64,000 bases of DNA from Mucilaginibacter sabulilitoris (GTDB taxonomy: Bacteria > Bacteroidota > Bacteroidia > Sphingobacteriales > Sphingobacteriaceae): contig NZ_CP139558.1 of assembly GCF_034262375.1 (NCBI RefSeq), positions 1,116,001-1,180,000 of the forward strand. The letters are read 5' to 3'. Of this stretch, positions 35,369 to 43,955 are shown piece after piece. The notes under the pieces were generated by a model that was not told where the DNA came from, did not search any database, and worked only from the letters and a program-made list of their open reading frames with translations. A program made the position numbers and the translations under genes. Every line of letters begins with the position of its first letter. Position 1 is the first letter of the stretch.

Positions 35369-37399
35369 ATGAACAGAATATACGTGATGCTGGCGGGCTT
35401 ATGCTGTTTAACCACCGTGTTAAAGGCGCAGGACGCGTGGAAAATAAAGGCTGATAAAGTAGATCCCGCCAATTACTACGGCATCACAGTAGCCAACGGT
35501 ATGATAGGCATTGTATCGTCCCCAGAGCCGTTTAAGGTTAAAAATGTGGTGCTTGCCGGTGCTTATGATTTATACGGACGTGGCCGGGTAAGCAATTTTT
35601 TAAACAGTTTTAATCTGCTTAACAGTTATCTCGAAATAAATGGTAAACGTATTGAAGCCAAGAATATCAGCAATTTTAAGCAGGAGCTTGATATGCATCA
35701 TGCCGCCTTTACCACCACTTTTGATTATGGCGATGCTGCTTCGGTAAAATATACTTATTATTCGCTTCGGCAGCTGCCTTTTACCGTGTTGATGGATATT
35801 AGCATAACTGCTAAAAAGGCCATTAACATTACTGCCGCCAGTGTTATGGAAGCTCCGGATGCTTTAAAGGAGGTTCAGAATTATTACAATGAAATTGACA
35901 GGCCGCATGTAACTATCAGTCTGCTTACTTCAACAGCAAAAAGCCCTACCGGTAAATTGCAGCTTTGCGCGTCCAACACATTTTTGTTTAATGAGCAGCA
36001 TGGTCAGGAGCCCAGGGTTATTCATGAAATGTGGGATAATAACATGCACCTCATGAAATTTAGCAAGGCTGTCACGGCCGGACAAACCTACCGTTATGCT
36101 GTAGCAGGCTCATCCATTACCTCGGCACATGATGCCGACCCGCTGAACCAGGCCGAACGCCTGACTATGTTTGCTAAACTGGAAGGCCGTGACCGGTTGA
36201 TAAAATACCATGAGCAGGCCTGGGACGAACTCTGGAAAAGCGACATTAAAATTGAAGGCGACGCGCAGGCACAGCAGGATGTTCATAGCATGCTTTACCA
36301 TTTATATTCGTTTTCACGGGCAGGTACAGCTTATTCGCCATCGCCAATGGGGCTATCGGGTTTAGGTTATAATGGTCACGTTTTTTGGGATGCCGATTTA
36401 TGGATGTACCCAGCCTTACTGGTAATGCATCCGGAAATCGCGAAATCGTTGGTTGAATATCGGTTTCAGCGTCTGGCTGCTGCCAGGCAGAACGCGTTTT
36501 CGCATGGTTACAAAGGCGCTATGTTCCCTTGGGAGAGCGCCGACAGCGGAGTAGAGGAAACACCGGTTTGGGCCCTGAGCGGTCCGTTTGAGCACCATAT
36601 AACTGCCGATGTAGCGTTGGCGGCCTGGAGTTATTATTGCGTTACGCAGGATAAACAATGGTTGCTGGAAAAAGGCTGGCCCATATTATCTGCCACGGCA
36701 GATTTTTGGGCAAGCAGGGTGGAGCGAAACGGCGATGGCCACTACGATATTAAAGATGTGGTGGCTGCTGATGAATGGGCCGAAAACGTAGATAACAATG
36801 CCTTTACCAATGCTGCTGCCATAGCAAACCTGCAAAATGCTATTTCCGCCGCCAAAATATTGGGCATAACCGCCGACCCCGACTGGCAGCAGGTAGCACA
36901 AAACATCCCGGTACTGAAATTTCCGGATGGGGTAACCAAAGAGTTTGCAGCCTATAAAGGCGAAGGCATAAAACAAGCCGATGTAAACTTGCTGGCCTAT
37001 CCGCTTAAAACCATAACCGATCCGGCGCAAATAAAAAAAGACCTTGAGTACTATGAAACCCGTGTACCTAACGAAGGTACTCCCGCCATGACCCAGGGTA
37101 TATTTACGCTGTTATATGCTCGTTTGGGTAATGGCGACAAAGCCTATCATTTTTTTAAAGATGCTTATGAGCCAAACCTGCTGCCACCTTTCCGTGTTAT
37201 TGCCGAAACAAAAGGCGGCACCAACCCATACTTTGCTACGGGTGCCGGTGGCATTATTCAGGGTTTGGTAATGGGATTTGGAGGGTTGGATATAACACCG
37301 GAGGGTATAGTCCAGTTAAAGAGTAAATTGCCAAAAAACTGGAAATCATTAACGATAACCGGTGTTGGTATCGATAAGAAAACGTATGTTGTAAAATAA
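35369..37399 (+). CDS. GH65 family glycoside hydrolase (alpha-glucosidase, kojibiose-hydrolase type)
   Basis: An exported (signal peptide 1-20, ends LKAQ) inverting GH65 enzyme acting on alpha-linked glucosides. The catalytic acid is in AADEWAENVDNNAFTN (about E469), the exact family motif. Near residue 613 the loop AETKGGTNPYFATGAGG places a Glu where GH65 hydrolases carry their general base; phosphorylases have a His-Ser/Thr phosphate-binding loop there. FWDADLWMYPAL (about 339-350) and WESADSG (about 388) are other subsite motifs. Kojibiose (alpha-1,2-glucose) hydrolases of this type are known from Bacteroidota, and trehalase-like activity is the alternative. It is coupled to the UnbV gene in front and 17 bases from the haloperoxidase-like gene behind. 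Confidence 0.85.
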   Translation: MNRIYVMLAGLCCLTTVLKAQDAWKIKADKVDPANYYGITVANGMIGIVSSPEPFKVKNVVLAGAYDLYGRGRVSNFLNSFNLLNSYLEINGKRIEAKNISNFKQELDMHHAAFTTTFDYGDAASVKYTYYSLRQLPFTVLMDISITAKKAINITAASVMEAPDALKEVQNYYNEIDRPHVTISLLTSTAKSPTGKLQLCASNTFLFNEQHGQEPRVIHEMWDNNMHLMKFSKAVTAGQTYRYAVAGSSITSAHDADPLNQAERLTMFAKLEGRDRLIKYHEQAWDELWKSDIKIEGDAQAQQDVHSMLYHLYSFSRAGTAYSPSPMGLSGLGYNGHVFWDADLWMYPALLVMHPEIAKSLVEYRFQRLAAARQNAFSHGYKGAMFPWESADSGVEETPVWALSGPFEHHITADVALAAWSYYCVTQDKQWLLEKGWPILSATADFWASRVERNGDGHYDIKDVVAADEWAENVDNNAFTNAAAIANLQNAISAAKILGITADPDWQQVAQNIPVLKFPDGVTKEFAAYKGEGIKQADVNLLAYPLKTITDPAQIKKDLEYYETRVPNEGTPAMTQGIFTLLYARLGNGDKAYHFFKDAYEPNLLPPFRVIAETKGGTNPYFATGAGGIIQGLVMGFGGLDITPEGIVQLKSKLPKNWKSLTITGVGIDKKTYVVK

Positions 37400-37416
37400 T
37401 TTGCTAAGAATATCCT

Positions 37417-38742
37417 ATGAAACAAACGCTGATTTTTATAGCCGCTGCCTTGCTGTTTTTTACCTCCTGCAAAAAATCAGATTATAAAACTATACTCCAT
37501 GACCCCGCCCTTTACAGCCGAACGGTACACGAACTAAACCGCGTGGTAATGGGTAATAATTTTACGCCGGTAGTGGCTTCGCGCAATTACGCCTACGCCA
37601 CCGTTGCCGCTTACGAAGTTATAGCAGCGGGTAACCCGGGGCAATACCATTCGCTGGTAGGGCAACTAAACGGCCTGCAAACTGTTGCTAAACCACCCGC
37701 CAGCAAAGCCATTGATTATGAATACGCGGCCCTGCTGGCCTTTTGTAAGGTTGGCGAAGCCGTTACCTTCCCGGAAGGGAGCCTGAAATATTATACAGAC
37801 AGCCTGCATAAGGTCGCCGTTGAACATGGCATGCCCGGCGATGAGCTGAATAATTCTGAGGCTTATGCCCAGGCGGTGGTAGCGTCCATAATGGCCTGGA
37901 GTAAAAAGGATAATTATGCCAAAACCCGTAGTGCTCCCAAATTTTCCATTAACAATACCCCCGGCCGATGGACACCAACACCTCCATTATATGGTGAAGC
38001 GGTGGAACCGCATTGGGGCGAGATCAGGACAATGGTAATGCATAACGCCCGTGAATACAGCGTACCACTTCCGCCCGAATTTAACGTGACCGATAAGAGC
38101 AGCAAATACTATAAAGAAGTCATGTACATTAAAGGGGCGGTTGACAGCCTGACGCACGATCAGGCGCACATGGCCGATTTTTGGGACGATAATCCGGGTA
38201 AACTCAATGTAACCGGGCATGTGATGTTTGTTTCCAAGAAATTTTCGCCTGCGGGGCATTGGTTAAGCATTGTAGGTATTGGCTCCAAACAGGTAAAGGC
38301 CGATTTTAATAAAACGGTGTATGCTTATGCAAAAACCGCTATTGCCCTGTTTGATGCCTTTATTGAATCGTGGACTGCCAAATACACCTATAACACCGCC
38401 CGCCCCGAAACGGTGATTAATAAATATATCGACCCCGACTGGCGACCGCATTTGCAAACACCACCTTTTCCTGAATATACCTGCGGACATTGTACCATAT
38501 CTGCCGCTGCAGCCGAAGCGCTCACCAGTGCACTGGGCGACAATGTAGCTTACACTGATACTTCTGAATTGGAATTTGGGATAAAAAGCCGGTCGTACAA
38601 ATCGTTTCGCGACGCGGCGAATGAAAATGTTTGGGCGCGTTTTTATGGTGGCATTCATTTTCATAATTCCTGCATTGTATCAAACAGGTATGGTAGAATA
38701 GTTGGTGATTCGGTTGCGGTAAAACTGGTTATGAAAAAATAG
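37417..38742 (+). CDS. Vanadium-dependent haloperoxidase / PAP2-like lipoprotein
   Basis: A lipoprotein (FTSC18-KK) with the vanadium chloroperoxidase/acid phosphatase fold. The oxyanion-binding signature appears as NTARPETVI, then PPFPEYTCGHCTISAAAAEAL, and finally ARFYGGIHFHNSC with the vanadate-ligating His. The usual S-G-H-S/T of this family reads C-G-H-C here. These enzymes either oxidise halides with peroxide or act as phosphatases; sequence alone does not decide. Haloperoxidase-like genes beside UnbV and SusCD genes recur in Bacteroidota, suggesting a shared but unproven function. It is the sixth gene of the operon. Confidence 0.82.
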   Translation: MKQTLIFIAAALLFFTSCKKSDYKTILHDPALYSRTVHELNRVVMGNNFTPVVASRNYAYATVAAYEVIAAGNPGQYHSLVGQLNGLQTVAKPPASKAIDYEYAALLAFCKVGEAVTFPEGSLKYYTDSLHKVAVEHGMPGDELNNSEAYAQAVVASIMAWSKKDNYAKTRSAPKFSINNTPGRWTPTPPLYGEAVEPHWGEIRTMVMHNAREYSVPLPPEFNVTDKSSKYYKEVMYIKGAVDSLTHDQAHMADFWDDNPGKLNVTGHVMFVSKKFSPAGHWLSIVGIGSKQVKADFNKTVYAYAKTAIALFDAFIESWTAKYTYNTARPETVINKYIDPDWRPHLQTPPFPEYTCGHCTISAAAAEALTSALGDNVAYTDTSELEFGIKSRSYKSFRDAANENVWARFYGGIHFHNSCIVSNRYGRIVGDSVAVKLVMKK

Positions 38743-38764
38743 GTTATATTGGTAAGATTGAAGA

Positions 38765-38829
38765 AGACACATTACATGTGTCTCCCGAAGCCACAATTGT
38801 TTTGTGTAGAGGCGCATTATATGTGCCTC
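38765..38829. repeat. Pair of short palindromes (interspersed repeat type)
   Basis: AGACACAT-TAC-ATGTGTCT (38765-38783) and GAGGCGCAT-TAT-ATGTGCCTC (38809-38829) share the same layout and flank a TTGTTTTGTGTA spacer. This 'gtagaggcgca...tgcgcctc' type of element is scattered between genes in Sphingobacteriaceae. It separates the haloperoxidase and GH130 genes. Confidence 0.6.
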
Positions 38830-38854
38830 CTACTATATAAAGAGCGGATAAACT

Positions 38855-40039
38855 ATGAAACTGAACTTTATTATTCCCTTTGCCATTGCAGTTTCCGTCG
38901 CCATAGGAGGTTGTGCGGGTAATCAAAAAAATGTTGCTGCCAATAATGCCGATTCTATTAAAAACGCGGCTAACAACTGGGCAATTTTACCCTTTACCAA
39001 AATTGATAGCGTTAACCCTATTTTAGGTCCTGGCAGGGGAAAATTCATAGATCCGATATTAAAAACACAGGTTATGTGGGAAGCTAAGGATGTGTTTAAT
39101 CCCGCTATAGTAAACCGTGCCGGTAAAATATGGATGCTTTACCGTGCCCAGGATACAATCGGCAAGCCTGGAGGTACATCGCGTATAGGTTTGGCCGTTA
39201 GTACTGATGCCCTGCATTTTGTACGCAAACCGACACCGGTTTTATATCCGGATAAAGACGATTTTAAAAAACTGGAATGGCAGGGCGGCTGCGAAGACCC
39301 GCGTGTAGTGGAGGACGGTAAGGGAACTTATTACATGACCTATACCGCTTTTGATGGTACAGTGGCCCGTCTGCTGGTAGCTACATCTACCGACCTCATA
39401 AAATGGAAAAAGTATGGCAGCGTTTTTGCCAAAACTGATAGTGGTAAGTATGCCGATAAGTGGAGTAAGTCGGGTTCTATTGTATCAACGTATAAAAGCG
39501 GCAGGGTGATAGCTACCAAAATAAATGATAAATACTGGATGTATTGGGGCGATACCCAGATATGGACAGCCACTTCAACCGATCTCATTAACTGGACACC
39601 GGTTAAAATGGCCACGGGCGAACATCCCCCGGTTAAACTGAGGTCGGAGGCCATGAATTTTCCCGAACTTAAAATAGCCCTGCCCACCCGCGAAGGCAAA
39701 TTTGACAGCGATTTGGTAGAACCCGGCCCGCCGGCTATCCTTACCGATAAGGGCATTGTGCTGATATATAACAGCCGTAATGTACCCTCTTTTGGCGATA
39801 AAACCCTGGCCGAAGGTACCTATGCAGCGTCGCAGGCGATGTTTGATAAGGATGACCCGACTAAACTCATCAAACGTTTAGATACTTATTTTATGAAGCC
39901 CGAGAAGCCCTATGAAATATCGGGACAGGTAAACCAGGTTTGTTTTGTTGAGGGGCTTACCCAATTTGAAAATAAATGGTACTTGTATTATGGCACTGCC
40001 GATTCAAAAATAGCGGTTGCTGTGAGCCCGGTGAAATAA
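38855..40039 (+). CDS. GH130-like / five-bladed beta-propeller glycosidase lipoprotein
   Basis: A lipoprotein (GGC20-AG) with the five-bladed propeller fold of GH130/GH43-type enzymes. The hallmark is GGCEDPRVV (about residues 144-152; D148 in the position of the GH130 catalytic acid). Supporting motifs are MWEAKDVFNPAIV with an NPA segment and repeated 'LVATSTDLIKWKKYG' blades. GH130 members phosphorolyse or hydrolyse beta-mannosides. The lipoprotein signal favours a hydrolase outside the cytoplasm over a phosphorylase. It is the last gene of the third PUL, 112 bases after its neighbour and separated from it by palindromic repeats, so it may be partly uncoupled. Confidence 0.75.
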   Translation: MKLNFIIPFAIAVSVAIGGCAGNQKNVAANNADSIKNAANNWAILPFTKIDSVNPILGPGRGKFIDPILKTQVMWEAKDVFNPAIVNRAGKIWMLYRAQDTIGKPGGTSRIGLAVSTDALHFVRKPTPVLYPDKDDFKKLEWQGGCEDPRVVEDGKGTYYMTYTAFDGTVARLLVATSTDLIKWKKYGSVFAKTDSGKYADKWSKSGSIVSTYKSGRVIATKINDKYWMYWGDTQIWTATSTDLINWTPVKMATGEHPPVKLRSEAMNFPELKIALPTREGKFDSDLVEPGPPAILTDKGIVLIYNSRNVPSFGDKTLAEGTYAASQAMFDKDDPTKLIKRLDTYFMKPEKPYEISGQVNQVCFVEGLTQFENKWYLYYGTADSKIAVAVSPVK

Positions 40040-40065
40040 TATGAAAGTATTGGAGAAAAACCGTC

Positions 40066-41466
40066 TTATTGAGATAACTCCAACTTTTTAATATGCTCCG
40101 CAGCATACTCGTTTTTAGGATTTAATGCTACCGATTGTTTAAAATTTTTTATGGCAAGTTCCTTTTCTCCCAAAGCTTCATAGGCTTCGGCGAGGCTATC
40201 ATAAACATTGGCGCTGTTTGGGTATAGGCTCACATTAAGTTTAAATATTTCGGCAGCATCTTTTTTTCGGTCGCTGTTCATCAACATAAAGCCAAATTCG
40301 TTCAAGTCATTTTCAGGTATTTGGTAGGCAGGATTTTTCTGTTTTTCTTTTTGCACTATTTCCATAGCCTTGTTGTAGCCTTTTTTTTCAAGCTCCTTGC
40401 GCAGCGCCTTAACTTCTTTATCGGCTTTAAACCCATACTCAAGCCATTGGGCCTGCCACCAGGTTTGTTTGCCAAAAAACACATTCAATATATCAGGAGT
40501 AACATTTAAGCCATAACGGTTATAGGTAAAATATACCAATATCTCTTGCCTGCCCGGAAATGCGATGCAGAACCCTTTAAAGTCGCCGTTATCGCCCCAA
40601 TGCCATATTGAATTTCCCAACTCGTTTTGTTGCAAGCCTACGCCAAGTCCCCAGTTAATATGTTGGTTAGCCTCCATTACCGTATGCCCAAACCAGTTCC
40701 CTTCGCTTGATTTTTCAAACATCATTTGGCGGGTAGCTGGTTTTAGTCCACGGCCTGCTATCAGGGCCTGTAAAAAAACGGTATAGTCATGCGCGTTGGT
40801 AAGTAAACTGTAGGCAGCATTGGCGTTTTTATGGCGTTTAATGGCTTCGGGGCTGTTACCAAAGGCGGCTACAGTATCAAATTTATCTTCCCATGTATAG
40901 CTGCTGGCGGTCATATTAAGTGGGGTGAAAACTTCCTCCTGCATCAGCTTGTCTAAAGGTTTATTCGTGAGTTTTTCTACTACTCTTTGCAAAAATACAT
41001 AACCCTCGCCCGAGTAGGAGAAACAACTGTCGGGCATAAAGAGTAGTTTGGCGCCTTTCTCATCTCCCCAGTTTGGTAAACCGGTTGTATGCCGCAGTAC
41101 CATCCGTGCGGTTATTTTTGCATAGCGGGTGTCCTGTGGGTCAAACCGTTCATACTTACCACCCATATAGTTCAATAAAGGTGTATCAAGTTTAATAATA
41201 CCCCTGTCGTACAAGCGCAGTACCTCGTAGGCGAAAACAGATTTACTTAATGACGCGGCTTCGAAAATAGTATTGGATGTTACTTTTTTATCAGATCCTT
41301 TACTCACCGTGCCAATATTGTAGTTGGTTATTTTACCCTTTTTAGCATAAACCAGTTGTATCCCCTGGATGCCTTCATCACTGATGATGGTTTTTAATTT
41401 TTGCTCCTGCGAAAATGCGGCAGTAAAAACAAGGAGGAGAATAAATGCACAGCTTAGTTTTTTCAT
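40066..41466 (-). CDS. Serine hydrolase (beta-lactamase class C fold) with C-terminal TPR repeats
   Basis: The start is placed at the ATG ending at 41466, giving a signal peptide MKKLSCAFILLLVFTAAFSQ. The penicillin-binding/beta-lactamase fold shows SxxK as SLSKS (about residues 74-78), a Tyr-containing second motif in SYSGEGYVFLQ and an HxG-type third motif in WHWGDNGDFKG. The last 90 residues are TPR-like (NVYDSLAEAYEALGEKELAIKNFKQSVALNP). Such fusions act as periplasmic D-amino-acid or ester hydrolases; resistance to beta-lactams should not be assumed. It converges with the GH130 gene and is 314 bases from a divergent FecR-like gene. Confidence 0.85.
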   Translation of the reverse strand: MKKLSCAFILLLVFTAAFSQEQKLKTIISDEGIQGIQLVYAKKGKITNYNIGTVSKGSDKKVTSNTIFEAASLSKSVFAYEVLRLYDRGIIKLDTPLLNYMGGKYERFDPQDTRYAKITARMVLRHTTGLPNWGDEKGAKLLFMPDSCFSYSGEGYVFLQRVVEKLTNKPLDKLMQEEVFTPLNMTASSYTWEDKFDTVAAFGNSPEAIKRHKNANAAYSLLTNAHDYTVFLQALIAGRGLKPATRQMMFEKSSEGNWFGHTVMEANQHINWGLGVGLQQNELGNSIWHWGDNGDFKGFCIAFPGRQEILVYFTYNRYGLNVTPDILNVFFGKQTWWQAQWLEYGFKADKEVKALRKELEKKGYNKAMEIVQKEKQKNPAYQIPENDLNEFGFMLMNSDRKKDAAEIFKLNVSLYPNSANVYDSLAEAYEALGEKELAIKNFKQSVALNPKNEYAAEHIKKLELSQ

Positions 41467-41780
41467 GTGGATGAGGGTAACGGTTAACAAACAGACGCTT
41501 TTGTTATCACTTTCGTTGCAGGTAATCTGCCAATAATCAGTTCAATAGCTAAATAAATTTTCTGCACGGGTAAGGGTAAACCTCCCGTGATGTGTTTTAG
41601 AGGAAATAAGGATTTAGGAAATAGCAGGCCATTTGAGTATTTCCGCAAAACAGAAACCGAAATGGATAAAACACTAATGCAGTTATGGCTTAAGCTGGTT
41701 GATTATTTACCAGCCATAACCTGGTATATAAGCCAGAGTTTATAAAGAATATTTAATGGAAACAACGGGAAACGTTTAAA
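41467..41780. other. 314-base gap between divergent serine hydrolase and FecR-like genes
   Basis: I see no sigma-factor gene or remnant here. A 27-codon frame at 41662-41745 (MDKTLMQLWLKLVDYLPAI...) is too short to call. The right end contains several stop codons in the FecR frame (nearest TAA 41754-41756), which fixes its N-terminal limit. Confidence 0.5.
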
Positions 41781-42569
41781 GTGTTGACAGATAAGAGTAG
41801 CAGGCCGGAAGCCAGGATAAGGCAATTATATCCCCAAAAACAATGGACAAAGATGGGTGTGGTTGGGCTAACTGTTTTGAGTATTACGGTGTTGTTATAC
41901 GCGTTGTTTTACCCAAAACGGGCAGTTATGCTTTCTCTGCAAACCACCAACCGTGTTATTACTGATACCATTACAGACAGACTTGTGGTTACGCTTAACA
42001 AAAACTCGGTTTTGTATTATCCCGATATATTTTCGGGAAGTACGAAAACAGTGATATTACAAAAAGGCGAGGCTTTTTTTAACACCAAGCTTAATAAAGA
42101 TGAGTCATTTTTAATCAGCGTAAAAAATGTTTTGATTAAGGGGGCCGATAATTCCTGCAACATTAAAATTACCGGTGAGTGTATTGAAATAATTGCAGAG
42201 CATGGCACTGTTCAAGTGAGCAGGGAGGCAGATATTATAAAATTAGCAGCTGGTGAAAAACTCAGTATAAATTACAGAACCGGCTGGTTAAAAAAAGAAC
42301 CGAACACCGATATACTGTATAATTATTACCGTACCAATTTATTTACGATTAATAACACGCCTTTATGGCGTATCATAGCAGTGTTGAATGAAGCCTACGG
42401 CTTTGATATCATAATAGCGAATAAAAAGCTCGCTAATCAGCCGCTTACCACTACCTTAAAATACGGACAATTAAATAACAACCTGAATATCATCTGCCAA
42501 ACACTAAACGCACATGTGGTTAAGCAAAAGAATAAGATCATTATTAAATCAGGGAGAATCTTTTTATAA
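41781..42569 (+). CDS. FecR-domain protein, N-terminally short, without adjacent sigma factor
   Basis: The product has one membrane helix near its start (about residues 26-44, [19 protein letters not shown]). The periplasmic FecR domain follows (about 65-170, [33 protein letters not shown]), and then a DUF4974-type STN-like end (about 190-262, [22 protein letters not shown]). FecR proteins normally carry some 60-90 cytoplasmic residues that hold an ECF sigma factor. Here only about 25 precede the membrane, and the start is a GTG limited by an upstream stop. No sigma gene or STN-bearing SusC lies nearby. It may be a degraded or repurposed regulator. Its end overlaps the convergent SnoaL-like gene by six bases. 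Confidence 0.7.
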   Translation: MLTDKSSRPEARIRQLYPQKQWTKMGVVGLTVLSITVLLYALFYPKRAVMLSLQTTNRVITDTITDRLVVTLNKNSVLYYPDIFSGSTKTVILQKGEAFFNTKLNKDESFLISVKNVLIKGADNSCNIKITGECIEIIAEHGTVQVSREADIIKLAAGEKLSINYRTGWLKKEPNTDILYNYYRTNLFTINNTPLWRIIAVLNEAYGFDIIIANKKLANQPLTTTLKYGQLNNNLNIICQTLNAHVVKQKNKIIIKSGRIFL

Positions 42570-42974
42570 CCTGCGGTCTTCCTCGTTTATGGGCATATCG
42601 TTAATGCTGGCAAATCTCCTTTGCATCAACCCATTTTCATCAAATTCCCAATTTTCGTTGCCGTAAGCACGGTACCATTGTCCGCTGGCATCATGGTATT
42701 CATACTCAAAACGTACGGCAATACGATTATCTGTAAAAGCCCAAAGCTCTTTTTTTAGCTTATAATCGAGTTCCTTTTCCCATTTGCCCGTCAGGAAATT
42801 AACAATCTCTGCCCGGCCATTGATAAACGCAGAGCGGTTACGCCATTCGCTGTCAACAGTATAGGCTAACGATACTCTTTCGGGATCCTGGCTGTTCCAG
42901 GCATCTTCTGCCAGTTGTACTTTTTGTGTGGCCGTTTCAAAATTGAACGGCGGAAGTGGTAGTTTCTTTTCCAT
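42564..42974 (-). CDS. SnoaL/NTF2-like protein (DUF1348 family)
   Basis: The start is at the ATG ending at 42974 ([20 protein letters not shown]), giving 136 residues, close to the family length. The cone-shaped NTF2-like fold is indicated by an N-terminal helix, the [16 protein letters not shown] strand region and the highly typical [20 protein letters not shown] segment followed by [13 protein letters not shown]1348 proteins are small cytoplasmic proteins of unsettled function. It lies downstream of the AraC gene on the same strand with a 93-base gap, and may be a target or partner of it. Confidence 0.85.
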   Translation of the reverse strand: MEKKLPLPPFNFETATQKVQLAEDAWNSQDPERVSLAYTVDSEWRNRSAFINGRAEIVNFLTGKWEKELDYKLKKELWAFTDNRIAVRFEYEYHDASGQWYRAYGNENWEFDENGLMQRRFASINDMPINEEDRRL

Positions 42975-43067
42975 GATAAGAACAAATATAGGCAGGTAGC
43001 CGGCTGTCTGAATGGTATAATTTAATGATTGTATGGTATATATCATTGAAAAATACCATTAAGCTAA

Positions 43068-43874
43068 TCATAATCTTGATGGAGCCACACCGTATGTTTT
43101 TTTAAAAGCGTACGAAAAGTGTGACAGATCCTCGAAGCCCAGTTCCAGGTAAACATCTGAAGGGGCCTTGCCTTGTTCCTTAATCTGGTAATGTGCTTCC
43201 TGCAAGCGTTTTTGCTGTAGCCATCTGCTGGGTGATATATGAAATATCTTTTCAAAATCGCGTTTAAAAGTGGCCAGGCTGCGGCCGGTTAAATAGGCAA
43301 ATCTTTTGAGCTGAACGTTAAAATGAAAATTCTTGTTCATAAAACCTTCCAGGTCAATTTTGCCGGGCTCGCTAAAGTCAAATAATACATCTTTCAGTTC
43401 GGGGTTGCCCTGTAATAAAATAAGGATAGCCTCACGCAGTTTCAGGTTCAGCAGGTTCTTGTCGGCTGGTTGCTGAATATGTTCATAGGGTTGCAGCGAG
43501 TCCATATAGCTTTTGTAAAGCGGGTTTGGTTTCAGGGTGATTATACTATCTCCCTCGTATTGCTTTCCGGCTTTATAGCCATACTCTATGCTGAAGTTAC
43601 GGAGTGTTTCCTGGTCCAGAAAAATGGATACAGATTTGAACTCACCGCCGGGAGGTGGCTCTTTCAAAAATTTCACCAATTGATTACGCCTGCTCAGTCT
43701 GAACCCGCCGGGGCCAGAGGTGTATACCTTATCCGCACCTGTAAGGGTAAGGTTTCCCGATATCTGGTAGCTAAATGCATGCTCCGGAATAAACTGTTCG
43801 CCACCCCGGCTCCTGGTATAGTAACAGGAATAATGAATTTCCGACTGCGGGCTGAGCTGATTTTCTGATGGCAT
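43068..43874 (-). CDS. AraC family transcriptional regulator
   Basis: The start is placed at the ATG ending at 43874 (MPSENQLSPQSEIHYSCYYT), giving 268 residues. The first 150 residues resemble the cupin-like sensing domain of AraC proteins. Residues about 165-268 are the two helix-turn-helix motifs (RSLATFKRDFEKIFHISPSRWLQQKRLQEAHYQI, then PSDVYLELGFEDLSHFSYAFKKTYGVAPSRL). The second motif is canonical. It follows the SDR gene on the same strand but a strong terminator lies between them, so it probably has its own promoter. It may control the adjacent SDR and SnoaL-like genes. Confidence 0.9.
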   Translation of the reverse strand: MPSENQLSPQSEIHYSCYYTRSRGGEQFIPEHAFSYQISGNLTLTGADKVYTSGPGGFRLSRRNQLVKFLKEPPPGGEFKSVSIFLDQETLRNFSIEYGYKAGKQYEGDSIITLKPNPLYKSYMDSLQPYEHIQQPADKNLLNLKLREAILILLQGNPELKDVLFDFSEPGKIDLEGFMNKNFHFNVQLKRFAYLTGRSLATFKRDFEKIFHISPSRWLQQKRLQEAHYQIKEQGKAPSDVYLELGFEDLSHFSYAFKKTYGVAPSRL

Positions 43875-43886
43875 ATTGATCAAATT

Positions 43887-43933
43887 TAAAAAAATAGTAC
43901 AGCATTGCCGCGTGAACTTACGCGGCAATGCTG
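43887..43933 (-). terminator. Strong terminator between SDR and AraC genes
   Basis: Perfect 13-base arms CAGCATTGCCGCG (43900-43912) and CGCGGCAATGCTG (43921-43933) enclose an 8-base loop. On the minus strand the stem is followed by TACTATTTTTTT. It ends the SDR transcript. Confidence 0.8.
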
Positions 43934-43955
43934 TTAGGGATAGTAGCGGGACGGA

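Noticed and set aside
40066..41466. Possible class C beta-lactamase (antibiotic resistance) call
   Set aside because: The SxxK and HxG-type motifs fit the wider serine-hydrolase family, while the Tyr motif and the C-terminal TPR repeats are not those of true AmpC enzymes.
41662..41745. 27-codon frame before the FecR-like gene (MDKTLMQLWLKLVDYLPAI...)
   Set aside because: Considered as the missing FecR N-terminus, but it is out of frame with the gene, ends in a stop before it and does not resemble the sigma-binding domain.
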